This document shows, piece after piece, positions 1 through 7,522 of a DNA stretch of 25,156 nt; position 1 is the stretch's first letter, and each line of letters opens with the position of its first letter. Both the position numbers and the translations under genes were made by a program. The notes beneath the pieces were generated by a model that saw only the letters and a program-made list of their open reading frames with translations, searched no databases and was not told the origin of the DNA. The stretch comes from Candidatus Blautia intestinipullorum (GTDB lineage Bacteria > Bacillota > Clostridia > Lachnospirales > Lachnospiraceae): assembly GCA_019120475.1 (NCBI GenBank), contig DWVA01000250.1:1-25156 (forward strand), read 5' to 3'.

Positions 1-3000
1 ATCTTCTCTCCTACACGCTCCGCCTGATCCTTATATTCTTCCTTTACGGAAAAAACAATATCTTCATATTCCGGCTTTTCGCCAAAAGTCTGTTCATATA
101 CCGCCGGCGTCATATAGATATAATGTCCCATATAATTTTCCGTGATCACAGCTACCTTTGCCCGGTACTCCCTGTTGTCTTTTTCCAGTGTGATCTCATC
201 TCCCACCTGGATTCCCATAAGAGTTGCTGTTTTTTCACTGATCGCCGCCCCTTCATCGGTAAGCTCATACTGTTCTCCGGTAACGCGGTTTCTCAGAGTT
301 ACATCCTGGCGGAAATTTTCCAGATTCTCCGGCACATATACATAAACGCTGATATTGGAATGTCCGGAATCAGCAGTGAGTTTTGTAAGCTGAACCTCCG
401 TAAAACGCTGAATCTCCGGGCTGGATTGCAGATATGCGGTCAGTTCTTCTCTTTCCGCCGCAGAGGCGTCTTCATCGGCAATGATCGTTCCGTCATAATG
501 CTGGAGTTCTTCGTATTGTTTCCGGGCAATGTCAGAGATGGAATCCTGAAGCCCGAATCCCACCAGCATAAGGGCCATACTCCCTGCAATGCCGAAAATT
601 GTCATAAAAAGCCTCTTTTTATATCGGAAAAGATTTCTTAAAGAGGATTTCCAGGTAAAATTCAAATGCTTCCACAAAATGGTGATACGCTCCACCAGCA
701 CTCTTTTTCCTTCTTTTGGAGCCGGAGGCCGCATCAGGGAGGCCGGCGTCTCGGCCAGGGCCTTGTAGCAGGAGAATACGGTGGCGCCTACAGTACACAC
801 AACAGCCGCCACGGAAGCGGTCATGGCGTACTTCCACTCATAATGGATCCTCATGGTTCCCTCTACGTTATGATACATGATCCCGTAAGCCTTAATAATT
901 ATATAGGGAAGCAGTTTTTCTCCTATGAGAATACCGGCAGCGCTTCCTCCTACAGTGGCCAGGAAAGCATAATTCAGATACTTAGAGGCAATGGCGTATT
1001 TTCCATATCCAAGCGCTTTCAGCGTTCCTATCTGCGTCCTCTGCTCATCTACCATTCTGGTCATGGTAGTCAGACTGATAAGTGCTGCCACCAGGAAAAA
1101 GATTACCGGGAATACCTCGCCGATACTCTTGATCCTGTCTGCATTATCGCCGTAATCGGAATATTCGGGAAGATCCGTTCTGTCCGTAATGATCCATTCC
1201 GGAACTTCGATTTCATTTAAATCTTCTCTGGCGTCCGCAATCTCTTTCTCTCCGTCCGCAATCTCTTCCTGTGCTTCCTTCTCTCCGTCCCGGTATTCCT
1301 TCCAGCCGTCCTCCAGTTCCTTTTCCGCGTCTGCAAGCTCTTTCTCCGCGTCCGCAAGTTTCTGCTGGTTTTCCGCAATTTCCGCTTCCCCATCCGCGAT
1401 TTTCTGTTCGTTCGCCTCGATCTGGGCTTCTCCGGAAACAAGCTGCTGTTCATTTGCCTGGATCTGTGCCTCTCCGGAAGCAAGCTGCTGCCGGCTGGCG
1501 TCTATTTCCGCCTGCCCCTGACGGAGGAGCAAAAGACCTTCCTCCAGTTCTTCCTCGCTTGCCTGTATGGTCTTTTCATTTTCCGCGATCTCCTGCTGCG
1601 CAGGAGCAAGCTTTTCTTCCTGAGCGGCGATCTCCTGCTGGGCGGGAACAAGAAGAGCCTCCTGTTCTTCCAGCGTTTTTCTTCCTTCATCAATGGACGC
1701 CTGCCCCTGCTGAAGCTGAACAAGATTCTGTTCCAGCTCTTCCTTTTTGGCTTCTGCCTGAGCGATTCCATCCTGAACAGAAGACAGATTGCTTTCCAGC
1801 CCGGCTTTTGACGCGGCTGTCTGGCTGGCGGCATCAAAGGCGTTCTGGGCCTGCGCCTCAGCGTTCTGGGCAGAAGCCAGCTCCCCGCTGGCGGCGTTGA
1901 CAGCCTCTTCATAAGGAGCAAGCTCCTCTTCCGTCAGTTCTCCCGTTTCCACCTGGGCCTGCGCCGTCTCCAGGGCTGCCTGGGCGTCCGCAAGTGCCGC
2001 CTGTTTCTCTCCGGTTACTGCCTGAGCGTCTGCAAGCGCCTGCTGAAGTCCGGGAAGCTGGGCCTGGGCTTCATCCGCCTGGGCGATTCCGGCTTCTATC
2101 TGGGGGATCTGTTCCTGAAGCTGAGCAGTCTGCTGGCTGATCTCCTGCTGGGCGGTCTGTATCGCGGCAATTCCCTCATCAAGTTCCTGCTGCCTGGCGT
2201 CCAGCTCCGCCCGGCCCTCTTCAATCTGGGCCCGGCCTGCTTCCAGTTCCTTTTTGGCGTTTTCAATCTGGGCCTGCCCTTCTTCCAGTTCTTTTTTCGC
2301 CTGAGCAAGCTTGGCTTTTCCATCGTCCAGTTTTTCTTTTCCGCTGTAGTATTCCTGCCATTTTGCCGCAAGTGTGTTTTCCGCTTCTTCAAGCTGAGCT
2401 TTTCCGTCGTTCATCTGAGCCCTGGCGGAAGCAATCTCATTCCATCCGTTAGAGATCGTCTGTCTGGCCGAAGCAATCTCCTGCCGTCCGTCTTCAAGTT
2501 CCTGTCTGGCATCCGCAAGTTCCTGCTTTCCGTCCTCATATTCCTTCCGGCCGTCTTCAAGTTCCTTTTCCCCGTCCTCAAGCTCCTGCCTGGCGTCCGC
2601 AAGCTCCTCTTCCGCTTCCTTCCGGCCGTCCGCAAGCTCTTTTTCCGCATCGGCTATTTTTTCTTCAGCTTCCGCCATCACGTCGTTATAACGGATTTCG
2701 CATCGCTCTTTTTGTATTCCCTCCACATTTTTCCGGAGCCGGGCGATCAGATTATCATAAGCATCTGTGTAACTTGTGGTCTTTTCCGCACCATGAGCCC
2801 GTATATAAATCTGAGTATAGACTTCCTGGTCAAAATCCCCCGGCAGAATATAGGCAAAGCCATTTACTTCTCCGGAGCCCAGCGTGGAATTTCCCCTGTT
2901 GAAAGATATGTAAAGAGGGCTCTTTCCGGTTCCTACAACAGTATAAACTTCTGTTTTCAGGTTATCCTGATCTTCCGGTTCCTGAAATACGATCCTGCTT

Positions 3001-3434
3001 CCTACCTCGTATCCCTGATTCTGCGCAAAAGCATCGTCAAGGAAGCACTCCCCGCTTTTTTCCGGCAGTCTTCCTTCTGTTACAGTAAGCTGATTTGTCT
3101 CCTCCGTCACAGATTCCACGTGAAGTACCTTTAAGGAACCCTCCTTGCCGCAGAGAACATCTGTGGAATAAGAGCCTTCCGCAGTTTCCACTCCTTCTGT
3201 GTTTTTCAGCGCCTCAACGTCCCCCTCTGTAAGACCCAGAGTTCCCATGATCTTCAGATCCATCAGTTTTGCCTGCGTATAATACGCGTCGCCGGAAAGT
3301 CTCATATCCGGGGACGCCGCCTGGATGCCGGAAAAGAAGGCCACTCCAAGCGTCACAATACAGAAAATGGAAATAAAGCGCGCTTTGTTCTTCTTTATTT
3401 CCATCCAAAAATCTTTATGTAATGCTTTTTTCAC
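1..3434 (-). CDS. FtsX-family ABC transporter permease with giant coiled-coil insert (3' end outside window)
   Basis: An open frame runs without a stop from 3434 to the left edge (about 1,144 codons seen; the C-terminus is missing). Translation shows a short cytoplasmic N-terminus, TM1 (around residues 18-38, ending in VAFFSGIQAA), a folded extracellular part with a SPDMRLSGDAYY-type stretch, a coiled coil at about residues 253-740, then three more membrane segments (from about residue 770, 815 and 860). A second membrane block begins with KRLFMTIFGIAGSMALM, followed by another extracellular domain. This is the FtsX/MacB-like duplicated layout; the last FtsX domain should lie to the left. The start is GTG 3434 (MKKALHKDFW), preceded by AGGTG; GTG 3443, directly after the ATPase stop, is the alternative. 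It lies 9 bases behind its ATPase. Substrate unknown: lipid, peptide or envelope signalling roles are all possible. Confidence 0.9.
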   Translation of the reverse strand, partial: MKKALHKDFWMEIKKNKARFISIFCIVTLGVAFFSGIQAASPDMRLSGDAYYTQAKLMDLKIMGTLGLTEGDVEALKNTEGVETAEGSYSTDVLCGKEGSLKVLHVESVTEETNQLTVTEGRLPEKSGECFLDDAFAQNQGYEVGSRIVFQEPEDQDNLKTEVYTVVGTGKSPLYISFNRGNSTLGSGEVNGFAYILPGDFDQEVYTQIYIRAHGAEKTTSYTDAYDNLIARLRKNVEGIQKERCEIRYNDVMAEAEEKIADAEKELADGRKEAEEELADARQELEDGEKELEDGRKEYEDGKQELADARQELEDGRQEIASARQTISNGWNEIASARAQMNDGKAQLEEAENTLAAKWQEYYSGKEKLDDGKAKLAQAKKELEEGQAQIENAKKELEAGRAQIEEGRAELDARQQELDEGIAAIQTAQQEISQQTAQLQEQIPQIEAGIAQADEAQAQLPGLQQALADAQAVTGEKQAALADAQAALETAQAQVETGELTEEELAPYEEAVNAASGELASAQNAEAQAQNAFDAASQTAASKAGLESNLSSVQDGIAQAEAKKEELEQNLVQLQQGQASIDEGRKTLEEQEALLVPAQQEIAAQEEKLAPAQQEIAENEKTIQASEEELEEGLLLLRQGQAEIDASRQQLASGEAQIQANEQQLVSGEAQIEANEQKIADGEAEIAENQQKLADAEKELADAEKELEDGWKEYRDGEKEAQEEIADGEKEIADAREDLNEIEVPEWIITDRTDLPEYSDYGDNADRIKSIGEVFPVIFFLVAALISLTTMTRMVDEQRTQIGTLKALGYGKYAIASKYLNYAFLATVGGSAAGILIGEKLLPYIIIKAYGIMYHNVEGTMRIHYEWKYAMTASVAAVVCTVGATVFSCYKALAETPASLMRPPAPKEGKRVLVERITILWKHLNFTWKSSLRNLFRYKKRLFMTIFGIAGSMALMLVGFGLQDSISDIARKQYEELQHYDGTIIADEDASAAEREELTAYLQSSPEIQRFTEVQLTKLTADSGHSNISVYVYVPENLENFRQDVTLRNRVTGEQYELTDEGAAISEKTATLMGIQVGDEITLEKDNREYRAKVAVITENYMGHYIYMTPAVYEQTFGEKPEYEDIVFSVKEEYKDQAERVGEK
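1215..2678 (-). repeat. Heptad (21-bp) repeat region encoding the permease coiled coil
   Basis: Residues 253-740 of the permease are built of imperfect 7-residue units such as ELADARQ, ELEDGEK, ELEDGRK, QIEEGRA, EAQIEAN and EKELADA, held in one register for dozens of units. At DNA level this gives degenerate 21-bp repeats, which also create Ser- or Pro-rich spurious frames on the opposite strand. A break with T, G and P (TGELTEEELAPY, residues 497-508) sits almost exactly in the middle, leaving arms of about 244 and 232 residues. A few prolines (near residues 444, 461, 596 and 610) also lie in the central half. Confidence 0.85.
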
Positions 3435-3443
3435 CGGCTTCAC

Positions 3444-4160
3444 CTACCATTCGATTTCTTCCACCGGAGTCGGATGACTGTTCTGCGCCATGGAAGAAAC
3501 TTTTCCGTTTTTTATACGAATGACTCTGTCTGCCATAGGGGTCAGCGCCGTATTATGGGTAATGACGATCACCGTCATTCCTCTGTTCCTGCACATGTCC
3601 TGCAGAAGCTTCAGGATCGACTTGCCCGTCTGATAATCCAGCGCGCCGGTAGGCTCGTCGCAGAGCAGAAGCTTGGGATTCTTCGCAAGAGCCCTGGCAA
3701 TAGATACCCTCTGCTGTTCTCCGCCGGAAAGCTGGGCGGGGAAATTTCCCATTCTGCCTTTCAGCCCTACCTCCTCCAGCACTGTCCTGGCGTCCAGAGG
3801 ATCCCTGCAGATCTGAAGGGCCAGCTCCACATTCTCAAGCGCAGTCAGATTCGGCACCAGATTATAAAACTGGAACACAAATCCGATGTCCTCTCTTCTG
3901 TACCTGGTAAGCTGCCTGTTTGAATACCCGGCAATATCGTTTCCGTCCACAAGTATCCTGCCGGAGCTTGGCTTATCCATTCCTCCCAATATATTCAAAA
4001 CTGTAGTTTTTCCCGCGCCGCTTGGCCCTACGATGATCACAAACTCCCCCTTTGTGATCTCAAAGCTGATCTCGTCCACAGCTACAATTTTCACTTCCCC
4101 GGAGCCGTAAATTTTCGATACGTTTTCTAATTTCACATAGGATTTTTCTTGACTCCTCAT
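3444..4160 (-). CDS. ABC transporter ATP-binding protein (MacB/LolD-type)
   Basis: A 238-residue ATPase that should energise the permease encoded just downstream. All nucleotide-binding motifs are visible: Walker A GPSGAGKT (45-52), Q-loop Q97 in FVFQFYNL, signature LSGGEQQR (144-151), Walker B LLLCDEPTGALD (164-175) and switch histidine H202. The sequence is typical of the MacB/LolD/FtsE-like class that works with FtsX-fold permeases by mechanotransmission rather than classical transport. The ATG at 4160 follows AGGAG with about 6 bases spacing. The stop is 9 bases before the permease GTG, so the two are co-transcribed and probably co-translated. The C-terminal tail (after about residue 220) is short and carries no extra domain. 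Confidence 0.95.
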   Translation of the reverse strand: MRSQEKSYVKLENVSKIYGSGEVKIVAVDEISFEITKGEFVIIVGPSGAGKTTVLNILGGMDKPSSGRILVDGNDIAGYSNRQLTRYRREDIGFVFQFYNLVPNLTALENVELALQICRDPLDARTVLEEVGLKGRMGNFPAQLSGGEQQRVSIARALAKNPKLLLCDEPTGALDYQTGKSILKLLQDMCRNRGMTVIVITHNTALTPMADRVIRIKNGKVSSMAQNSHPTPVEEIEW

Positions 4161-4198
4161 AGGCTTCTCCTGTCAGTTCACTTTTCACGTTCTGTTTT

Positions 4199-4235
4199 GA
4201 AGAGACCAGGGGAAAACATTCGCCCGGGTCTCTTC
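4199..4235 (-). promoter_or_regulatory. Hairpin in the 5' leader of the ABC operon
   Basis: GAAGAGACC (4199-4207) and GGTCTCTTC (4227-4235) are perfect 9-base inverted arms. After one mismatch, GGG (4209-4211) can pair with CCC (4223-4225). The hairpin lies between the -10 at 4248-4253 and the ATPase ATG at 4160, so it is in the transcribed leader. No T-run follows it on the minus strand, so it is not a plain intrinsic terminator. It could stabilise the mRNA, bind a regulator or take part in attenuation; which one is not visible. Confidence 0.6.
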
Positions 4236-4247
4236 TTCTTAATTACA

Positions 4248-4276
4248 AGTATAACAGTTTTATTCAATTTATTCAA
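4248..4276 (-). promoter_or_regulatory. Sigma-A promoter of the ABC exporter operon
   Basis: On the minus strand, TTGAAT (4276-4271) is followed by a 17-base spacer and TATACT (4253-4248), close to the vegetative consensus. Transcription would start near 4241, giving a leader of about 80 bases containing the hairpin. The -35 lies in a tandem ATTGAATAA repeat. A tandem GTGAAAA box ends 9 bases upstream of the -35. Confidence 0.7.
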
Positions 4277-4285
4277 TTATTGCCT

Positions 4286-4307
4286 GTGAAAAAAGCGTGA
4301 AAAAGCT
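4286..4307 (-). promoter_or_regulatory. Tandem 11-bp direct-repeat box upstream of the ABC promoter
   Basis: On the plus strand GTGAAAAAAGC (4286-4296) is followed at once by GTGAAAAAGC (4297-4306), then T. Two direct half-sites about 11 bp apart, just upstream of a -35, are the usual shape of an OmpR/PhoB-family response-regulator site. A 19-of-22 match occurs at 22712-22733 upstream of the lipoprotein promoter in the same orientation. That this is a binding site is inference. Confidence 0.5.
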
Positions 4308-4323
4308 TCTATCTTTCTTTTTG

Positions 4324-5646
4324 TCAGAATAATTCAACTCCATCCCGGGAAACTTTTCCAAAAATCAGTTTTTCTGTTTTGGGACGCTCTTCCGATATCT
4401 CCACCGCCTCGCGGAATTTTTCTGCCGCGTCATGGAACAGTTCCTCTTTCGAGGCAAAAAGCACAGCCATTACCTCGCCCCTGGCCACCCGGTCTCCGGG
4501 CTTCTTTTTCAGGATAATCCCCGCTCCGTAATCCAGAGCGCTTTCTTTTGTCTCTCTGCCGGCTCCTAAAAGTACAGAGGCAATTCCGCATTTTTCTGTA
4601 TCAATATGGAAAATGTAGCCCTCTTTTTCTGCCTTTACCTCCCGGCGCAGCGGCGCGGCAGAAAGCTTGTCCGTATCCAGAATACATTCTTCATCCCCGC
4701 CCTGGGCTTTGACCATGGCAAGGAATCTCTCCAGAGCCCGTCCGCTGTTCAGCGCTTCCTCAGCCTGTTTCAGACATTCCTCCGCGCTGCCCTTTCCGGC
4801 CAGCTCCAGCATACCTGCGGCAAGCCGGAGACTTATCTGTCTTAAATCAGAAGGGCCTCCGCCTTTGAGCACCTCCACGGCTTCCTTTACCTCCAGAGCG
4901 TTTCCGATATAATTGCCCAGAGGTTCGTCCATATTGGTGATAAGGGCCGCCGTCCTCTTTCCTGCGGCCTCTCCGATAGCTACCATACATCTGGCTAACG
5001 CCGCAGAGTCCTCCAGAGTCTTCATAAAAGCGCCGCTTCCTGTTTTAACGTCAAGCAGGATACAATCGCTGCCCGACGCAAGCTTTTTCCCCATAATAGA
5101 TACGGCGATCAGCGGAATGCTGTCTACTGTGGCGGTTACATCTCTAAGAGCGTACATTTTTTTGTCCGCCGGAGCCAGATTTCCCGACTGTCCGGCAATA
5201 CTCAGCCCCGTCCTGTTCGCCACGTCTATGAATTTCTCTTTTGACAGAGAGGTGCTGAACCCGGGTATGGATTCCAGTTTGTCAATCGTGCCTCCTGTAT
5301 GCCCCAGACCTCTTCCTGACATTTTCGCCACTTTTACCCCGCAGGCTGCCGCCACGGGAGCCACGATCAGAGTTGTTTTGTCACCCACGCCTCCGGTGGA
5401 ATGTTTGTCCACTTTTATTCCCTGTATTCCGGACAGATCCACAATATCCCCGGAATGGGCTACTGCCTGTGTCATAACTGCTGTTTCCCGGTCCGTCATT
5501 CCCCGAAAGTAAACTGCCATCAAGAAGGCGGCCATCTGGTAATCCGGAATCTTTCCGGATACATAAGAAGAGATCATGTAATGGATTTCTTCTTCCGTCA
5601 GCTCTCCGCCGTCCCTTTTTTTTGCAATACAATCGTATGCCCGCAT
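4324..5646 (-). CDS. pdp: Pyrimidine-nucleoside phosphorylase
   Basis: A 440-residue member of the thymidine/pyrimidine nucleoside phosphorylase family, which reversibly phosphorolyses uridine, thymidine or deoxyuridine to base plus (deoxy)ribose-1-phosphate. The phosphate-binding KHSTGGVGDKTT is at 81-92 and the family signature SGRGLGHTGGTIDKLE at 110-125. The base-contacting set R168, S183 and K187 is intact (ALRDV, IAVSIMGKK). Lys108 precedes the signature; from memory, Firmicute pyrimidine-nucleoside phosphorylases have Lys here where E. coli thymidine phosphorylase has Met, which favours the broad-specificity enzyme (pdp) over deoA. Length is normal. The ATG at 5646 has AGAGAGGTG upstream and lies 15 bases after cdd: deaminated cytidine flows directly to this enzyme. 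Confidence 0.96.
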   Translation of the reverse strand: MRAYDCIAKKRDGGELTEEEIHYMISSYVSGKIPDYQMAAFLMAVYFRGMTDRETAVMTQAVAHSGDIVDLSGIQGIKVDKHSTGGVGDKTTLIVAPVAAACGVKVAKMSGRGLGHTGGTIDKLESIPGFSTSLSKEKFIDVANRTGLSIAGQSGNLAPADKKMYALRDVTATVDSIPLIAVSIMGKKLASGSDCILLDVKTGSGAFMKTLEDSAALARCMVAIGEAAGKRTAALITNMDEPLGNYIGNALEVKEAVEVLKGGGPSDLRQISLRLAAGMLELAGKGSAEECLKQAEEALNSGRALERFLAMVKAQGGDEECILDTDKLSAAPLRREVKAEKEGYIFHIDTEKCGIASVLLGAGRETKESALDYGAGIILKKKPGDRVARGEVMAVLFASKEELFHDAAEKFREAVEISEERPKTEKLIFGKVSRDGVELF

Positions 5647-5661
5647 AACAACACCTCTCTT

Positions 5662-6090
5662 TCAGTGGTCTTTTTCCATATCTTTTCCCGTAAAGCTTAA
5701 GGGAAGCAGTTCTTTCAGCTTATAGCGCCTGTACTCCTCTTCACTTTTCGCAAGAATGATCTCAAATTTTTCCGGATCGCAGAATTCCGCCATCACCTGA
5801 CGGCAGATGCCGCAGGGCGGGCAGTAATCATAAACATCCGCGTTCTTGGGTTTTCCTACGATCACTATAGCGTCAAAATCCCTTTTCCCCTCATATACCG
5901 CCCGGAAAAGGGCTGTCCTCTCCGCACAGTTGCATGCTCCGTAGGAAGCGTTTTCTATATTGCACCCGCCATAAACGCTTCCGTCTCCCGCAAGAAGGGC
6001 CGCTCCTACTTCAAATCCGGAATAGGGAGCATAAGCTTTCTTCTGTGCCTGAAACGCTTTTTTTATCAGTTCCTTTCTGTCTGTGTCCAT
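5662..6090 (-). CDS. cdd: Cytidine deaminase
   Basis: A 142-residue zinc enzyme of the small tetrameric type that converts (deoxy)cytidine to (deoxy)uridine. The zinc and catalytic motif is CNCAE (Cys ligand plus proton-shuttle Glu), followed by the second zinc motif PPCGICRQ. The N-terminal YAPYSGFEVGAALL is family-typical. The start is ATG 6090 (MDTDRKEL), with GAGGGTG about 7 bases upstream; an upstream in-frame GTG at 6099 falls inside this ribosome site and is rejected. It is co-directional with and 15 bases from pdp, forming a salvage pair. No convincing promoter was found directly upstream, so it may be read from the spore protein or the PspC operon. Confidence 0.96.
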   Translation of the reverse strand: MDTDRKELIKKAFQAQKKAYAPYSGFEVGAALLAGDGSVYGGCNIENASYGACNCAERTALFRAVYEGKRDFDAIVIVGKPKNADVYDYCPPCGICRQVMAEFCDPEKFEIILAKSEEEYRRYKLKELLPLSFTGKDMEKDH

Positions 6091-6144
6091 ATTTCTCACC
6101 CTCTTCTATGATAGCACAAAAGGGGCTTTTTTGATAACCTGTTT

Positions 6145-6342
6145 TCAGGCGCCTTGTTCCTGTTTTTTTCTTCGTGTCATCAAGCCGCCGATGCGCCCTG
6201 TTTCTTTTGCGGACAGACTTCTCCATCCTCCTTCGATAACTTTATCCAGAACGCCCAGCTCTCCCGCGATCTCGTATTTTATCTTCTCTTCCTCCGTCAG
6301 TTCGCCCCGCAGATATGCCTGAACTTCTTTGTCTTTATTCAA
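6145..6342 (-). CDS. Small acid-soluble spore protein, alpha/beta type (short divergent form)
   Basis: A 65-residue protein. KYEIAGELGV (22-31) fits the alpha/beta SASP signature K-x-E-[IV]-A-x-[DE]-hydrophobic-G-hydrophobic, which includes the EIA site where the germination protease cuts related proteins. TGRIGGLMTRR (48-58) matches the second SASP motif (G-x-[VI]-G-G-x-M-x-[KR]2). Such proteins coat and protect spore DNA. The start is TTG 6342 (MNKDKEVQAY) with AAAGGAG 8 bases upstream; a longer frame that begins inside pspC is an artefact. The N-terminal 20 residues are unlike classical SASPs. A sigma-G promoter was looked for upstream and not convincingly found. It is the main evidence in the window that the organism sporulates. 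Confidence 0.75.
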   Translation of the reverse strand: MNKDKEVQAYLRGELTEEEKIKYEIAGELGVLDKVIEGGWRSLSAKETGRIGGLMTRRKKQEQGA

Positions 6343-6437
6343 TGTCTTCACTCCTTTACTATAATCAGCGTCACTGTACAAAGGACAATACGCTATGGAG
6401 AGTATTGACATTTCCGGAGAAATTATACTTTCCCGCC

Positions 6438-6623
6438 TTATTTCCGCGGAATAATAATGGCAGCCACGATGTAGGCCAGAATGCCGGAGCCTCCAAAGAA
6501 AGTCAGAAGCACCCATCCCAGGCGCACCAGGGTAGGATCAATATCAAAATATTCCGCTATGCCGCCGCATACGCCGCAGAGCATACAGTTTTCTGATGAT
6601 TTATAAAGTCTCTTATTGCTCAT
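6438..6623 (-). CDS. PspC-domain membrane protein with CxxCxxC motif
   Basis: A 61-residue, stand-alone PspC domain. It has an N-terminal amphipathic stretch (KRLYKSSEN), the family core GVCGGIAEYFDIDPTLVRL (17-35) and one membrane segment (about 36-58, GWVLLTFFGGSGILAYIVAAIII). PspC proteins take part in phage-shock or envelope-stress responses. C13, C16 and C19 form CxxCxxC just before the core; C19 is the usual family cysteine and the other two look extra. The ATG overlaps the DUF4097 stop (ATGA), making it the last gene of the PadR module. Confidence 0.9.
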   Translation of the reverse strand: MSNKRLYKSSENCMLCGVCGGIAEYFDIDPTLVRLGWVLLTFFGGSGILAYIVAAIIIPRK

Positions 6624-7522
6624 ATTTCTTCTACCTCTTTAAAATTTACGCAGACGGTTCCCAGTCCGCAGTCAATTTTCATTTTGCGGGAAGCTTCGGC
6701 GCTGTCGATTTTTTTCACAGTTCCCAGTCCGCTGTACTCCTCGCTGCCAAGCTTTACTTTTCCGGCTCCGCAGGAAAGGCTGCAGCTATAGTCTTCCTGT
6801 TTTCCCTCCACTTCCAGATTCATAGTCCCCAGACCGCATTCCGCCTGGATGTTTTCCGCGTCCAGTCCGTAAAAGCTGAGGGTTCCTGTACCCACTTCTG
6901 CTTCCACCTCTGAGGCGGCTATCGTATCCATATTGGAAAACACGCCGGTATCCACCGCTACGCTCAGTTCATGAACTTTCAGACCGTCTTCCACAGATAC
7001 GGCTCCTGCCTCCACGTCGATATCGACTTTCTGAAACTCCGTATCCGAAGGACAGGAAATAACGATCCGTCTGTCCTTTGCGTTCTTTTGGCTTTTGATC
7101 TTTACTTTATTGTTATCTTCATATACCTTTACATTTCCGTTTTCATCGCCTGTCACTTCTATCTGAAGCATCTCTCCGGCGTACTCCCGGAAGGTCAGAG
7201 CATCGCAGGAAAGTTCGATATCCAGATCCTCCGGATTTTCCATTGTATATTTCTTTCCTTCTCTTCCTGCGTATTCCGCAGAAGTCCCTGCTTCATTTCT
7301 GCTGGAATAATGCGCCGCTTCGTCTTCATGATGCTCTTCTTCCCAGCCGTCATCATCCCAGTCCAGCCATCTTTCCAGAATCCCCATACCGGAGCCGTCA
7401 GAACGCTTCAGCATATCCAGGGTAAAAGAAGCGCCCATTGCCGCGCCGCCCACAGACAGGCCGATTCCCACAGTTCCCAGAACCGCCGCCGTAACCAGAA
7501 CGATCTTGGAAAATTTTCTCAT
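6620..7522 (-). CDS. DUF4097-type membrane-anchored beta-repeat protein
   Basis: A 300-residue protein. The N-terminal membrane segment or signal anchor is about residues 7-31 (IVLVTAAVLGTVGIGLSVGG). An acidic, His- and Trp-containing linker follows (about 50-75, with DWDDDGW and EEEHHEDE). From about residue 95 there is a run of short beta-strand repeats alternating (S/A)xxC or VxxG cores: ELSCDALTF, DVEAGAVSV, EVGTGTLSF, ECGLGTMNL, SCGAGKVKL, DCGLGTVCV. This is the pattern of the DUF4097/DUF4098 putative adhesin beta-helix. The start ATG 7522 overlaps the HAAS gene stop (ATGA); the frame further upstream is antisense to nothing real and lies within that neighbour. Its role is unknown; context suggests an envelope sensor or effector controlled by PadR. 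Confidence 0.85.
   Translation of the reverse strand: MRKFSKIVLVTAAVLGTVGIGLSVGGAAMGASFTLDMLKRSDGSGMGILERWLDWDDDGWEEEHHEDEAAHYSSRNEAGTSAEYAGREGKKYTMENPEDLDIELSCDALTFREYAGEMLQIEVTGDENGNVKVYEDNNKVKIKSQKNAKDRRIVISCPSDTEFQKVDIDVEAGAVSVEDGLKVHELSVAVDTGVFSNMDTIAASEVEAEVGTGTLSFYGLDAENIQAECGLGTMNLEVEGKQEDYSCSLSCGAGKVKLGSEEYSGLGTVKKIDSAEASRKMKIDCGLGTVCVNFKEVEEI

Noticed and set aside
1189..1921. Plus-strand Ser-rich and Pro-rich open frames
   Set aside because: They are antisense to the heptad repeats of the permease; the composition comes from the 21-bp repeat, and no ribosome site is present.
1215..2678. Possible CRISPR-like or satellite array because of short repeats
   Set aside because: The repeats are contiguous, degenerate, in frame and encode heptads; there are no spacers.
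6108..6137. TTATCA/TATCAT pair as a cdd promoter
   Set aside because: The predicted start site would fall on the cdd ribosome site, leaving no leader.
6358..6363. TATAGT on the minus strand as a -10 for the spore protein gene
   Set aside because: It abuts the ribosome site, so transcription would start inside the Shine-Dalgarno sequence; the best -35 is also 19 bases away.
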